Source of the DNA: Microbispora rosea subsp. aerata
Lineage (GTDB): Bacteria > Actinomycetota > Actinomycetes > Streptosporangiales > Streptosporangiaceae
Assembly: GCF_014647835.1 (NCBI RefSeq)
Contig: NZ_BMPY01000012.1
Coordinates: 124,001 to 188,000, forward strand
Length of the DNA: 64,000 nt
Direction: 5' to 3'
The notes under the pieces were generated by a model. That model made no database searches, was not told the origin of the DNA, and saw nothing but the letters and a program-made list of their open reading frames with translations. Made by a program: the position numbers and the translations under genes. Positions 62,433-64,000 of the stretch are shown here, piece by piece; position 1 is the first letter of the stretch; every line of letters starts with the position of its first letter.

Positions 62433-63626
62433 ATGGCTCCATGGGGGCGGCGGACGGCGACCGGGCGGGGGGACCGCGTGAACGGCGAGCCCGCGCGCTG
62501 GACGCGGCGGCACCTCGCCGTGCCGTACGACGGCGCGGCGGCGACGGCGCCGGTGGTCGATCGTACGGCGGCGCCGCGCGTGCTGCCCCACGACGACGTC
62601 TGGGATCTATGGCCGATTCAGGAGGAGGACGGCTCGACGTCCGTGGTGCGGGGCCGCGAGCTGTGGATGGCGCTTTCCGCGCCCGCCGTCGGCCACCCCG
62701 AGGAGCGTCACGACCATGCCCGCCTGCGGCTGCTCGCCAGGGGCGGCGACGGCTGGACGGACCTCGGGCACGCCTTCGCCGACGGAGCCTCCCCGGGCAG
62801 CCGCGAATGGTCGGGATCGGCGGTCCGCAGGCCGGACGGCACGGTGTCGGTGTTCTACACGGCCGCGGGCAGGCGAGGGGAGGCCCGCCCGACGTTCGTC
62901 CAGACCGTGGTCGAGGCGCGCGCCCGGCTGCTGACCGACGGCGGCCGGATCCGGCTGGACCGGGCCGCCGAACACCGGGAGGTGCTGCGCTCGGACGGCG
63001 TGACGTACCTGCCCGCCGACGAGATCGAGGGAGGGCCCGGGCGGATCAGGGCTTTCCGCGACCCCGGCTGGTTCCGCGACCCCGCCGACGGGCGCGAGTA
63101 TCTGCTCGTCGCCGCGTCCGTAGGCGCGGGCGACGGCTACATGGGCGCGGTGGCGCTCGCCGCCGCGGAGCCGGGCGGCTGGTCGCTCGGGCCGCCCCTC
63201 CTCGTGGCCGACGGCGTCAACCACGAGATCGAACGGCCGCACATCGTGGTCCACGACGGGTCGTACTACCTGTTCTTCTGCACCCAGCGCCAGGCGTTCC
63301 ACCCGCCGGGGAGCGCGCCCACGGGGCTCTACGGCTTCGTCGCCCCCAGCCTCACCGGGCCGTACACGGCGCTGAACGGCTCGGGGCTGGTGCTGCGCAA
63401 CCCCGTGGAAGAGCCCGACCAGGCGTACGCCTGGCTGGTCCTGCCCGACCTGCGGGTGGTCAGCTTCCTCAACTACCGCTCCATCGGCGGGCCGTACCCG
63501 TGGCAGGCCGGGCCCGCCGAGGCGCGGGCCGCCTTCGGCGGGACGATCGCGCCGGTCCTCGGGCTCACCCTGCGCGGAGCCGCCACCTCCGTCGTCGTTC
63601 CCACGTCCGCGTGGGCCGGGCGCTGA
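62433..63626 (+). CDS. GH68-family fructan/sucrose enzyme without signal peptide
   Basis: A 397-aa five-bladed propeller enzyme. GH68 catalytic residues are visible: nucleophile Asp58 (VWDLWPIQ), EWSGSA near 125, transition-state Asp210 (FRDPGWF), and Glu265/acid-base Glu267 (HEIERPHIVV). Levansucrases and inulosucrases share these and are normally secreted, but this protein begins APWGRRTATGRG with no signal or membrane segment. It may split imported sucrose or fructo-oligosaccharides in the cytoplasm to feed fructokinase. ATG 62433 has GGAGG 8 bp upstream. Confidence 0.83.
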   Translation: MAPWGRRTATGRGDRVNGEPARWTRRHLAVPYDGAAATAPVVDRTAAPRVLPHDDVWDLWPIQEEDGSTSVVRGRELWMALSAPAVGHPEERHDHARLRLLARGGDGWTDLGHAFADGASPGSREWSGSAVRRPDGTVSVFYTAAGRRGEARPTFVQTVVEARARLLTDGGRIRLDRAAEHREVLRSDGVTYLPADEIEGGPGRIRAFRDPGWFRDPADGREYLLVAASVGAGDGYMGAVALAAAEPGGWSLGPPLLVADGVNHEIERPHIVVHDGSYYLFFCTQRQAFHPPGSAPTGLYGFVAPSLTGPYTALNGSGLVLRNPVEEPDQAYAWLVLPDLRVVSFLNYRSIGGPYPWQAGPAEARAAFGGTIAPVLGLTLRGAATSVVVPTSAWAGR

Positions 63627-63680
63627 CCACACCTGGGCGGCCGATCGCCGCCGAGCGGTCCGTACGCCGAGAGGGGGCGG

Positions 63681-63716
63681 CCCGGGGGTGGCGTCCGGTC
63701 GGGCGCCACCCCCGGG
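63681..63716. terminator. Strong bidirectional hairpin between convergent genes
   Basis: CCCGGGGGTGGCG (63681-63693) pairs perfectly with CGCCACCCCCGGG (63704-63716) around a 10-nt loop. It lies between the GH68 gene and the convergent CBM2 protein gene and could end both. Confidence 0.85.
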
Positions 63717-63723
63717 TCACCGG

Positions 63724-64000
63724 TCAGACGACGGTGCAGGGGCTGCCGTTGAGGGCGAACGCCGTGGGCTTGCCGGCGTTGCCGGTGTGGGTGGCCTGGA
63801 AGCCGATCTCAGTGGTGGCTCCGGGCGGCAGCGTGCCGTTGTAGCTGACGTTCCGCGCCGTGACCTGCCCGCTGGTGGGCGAGTAGGTGGCGTTCCACCC
63901 GTTGGTGATGGTCTGCCCGCTGGGGAGGGTGAAGGTCAGCGACCAGCCGTTGATGGTGGACGAGCCGGTGTTGGTGATGGCGATCTGCTCGGTCAGGCCC
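63724..64000 (-). CDS. CBM2-containing secreted protein, C-terminal part (5' end outside window)
   Basis: The minus-strand frame is open from the window edge to TGA 63724. It encodes about 92 residues of a family 2 carbohydrate-binding module: INGWSLTFTLPSGQTITNGW, YSPTSGQVTARNVSYNGTLP, and a final NGSPCTV. The aromatic NGW residues and the terminal Cys are typical of cellulose/chitin-binding CBM2 at the C-terminus of actinomycete hydrolases. The catalytic domain lies beyond the window. Confidence 0.88.
   Translation of the reverse strand, partial: GLTEQIAITNTGSSTINGWSLTFTLPSGQTITNGWNATYSPTSGQVTARNVSYNGTLPPGATTEIGFQATHTGNAGKPTAFALNGSPCTVV

Noticed and set aside
1-64000. tRNA, rRNA, CRISPR arrays, integrases or IS transposases
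   Set aside because: Looked for by eye on both strands; no tRNA-like cloverleaf, regular spacer array, integrase or transposase motif was found. A tRNA scan would settle the first point.

Overview
The window is very GC-rich and gene-dense, with frequent GTG starts and 4-base stop/start overlaps. It reads as the chromosome of a filamentous actinomycete. The order rex-hemA-hemC-hemD-hemB, a BldC-type regulator, a DUF4229 protein, cytochrome c maturation genes and a complete 14-gene nuo operon all fit Streptomyces/Streptosporangiales. A Streptosporangiaceae-like host (Nonomuraea/Microbispora type) is my inference; the sequence carries no rRNA or tRNA gene to settle it.

Layout. 1-9400: a partial membrane protein, a small thioredoxin-fold protein, then the redox repressor gene rex leading a haem operon (hemA, hemC, fused cobA-hemD, hemB), a primase-polymerase-like protein and hemL. 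9500-16500: an EamA exporter and a LysR regulator, then histidine phosphatase, ResA, CcdA, ResB and CcsB (System II cytochrome c maturation). 16500-21050: a small membrane protein, a HExxH metalloprotease with a small acidic partner, bldC, a DUF4229 protein, a secreted beta-propeller and menG. 21150-39040: geranylgeranyl reductase, nuoA to nuoN and a long-chain polyprenyl diphosphate synthase. This block joins complex I to menaquinone side-chain synthesis and is headed by a perfect Rex operator. 39100-44740: a secreted tachylectin/NlpC-P60 protein, a GNAT, an NAD(P)-binding protein divergent from an Rrf2 regulator, RarD and msrA.

44640-53000 is accessory. A toxin-antitoxin pair lies between two 162-bp copies of the msrA 3' end. 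It is followed by pseudogene debris, an AT-richer regulator that fuses an XRE domain to a PcrA/UvrD-type Tudor-like domain, a KilAC-like protein, an XRE-TPR/SLOG pair with a palindromic operator, a Ser/Thr kinase, and a remnant of a second copy of the same toxin-antitoxin family.

53000-64000: a NarL/histidine kinase two-component system, a membrane-anchored beta-lactamase-fold hydrolase and a siderophore-interacting-protein remnant. These are followed by a LacI-controlled carbohydrate operon (binding protein, two permeases, ROK fructokinase, GH68 enzyme without a signal peptide) and the 3' end of a CBM2 protein.

The shared theme of the core region is respiration and redox. Rex sites precede both rex-hem and the reductase-nuo block, so haem, quinone saturation and complex I are plausibly tuned together to the NADH/NAD+ ratio. 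The most unusual items are the msrA-tail toxin-antitoxin islet, the XRE-Tudor regulator, the chain of tiny coupled ORFs in the nuo operon, and the apparently cytoplasmic GH68 enzyme.
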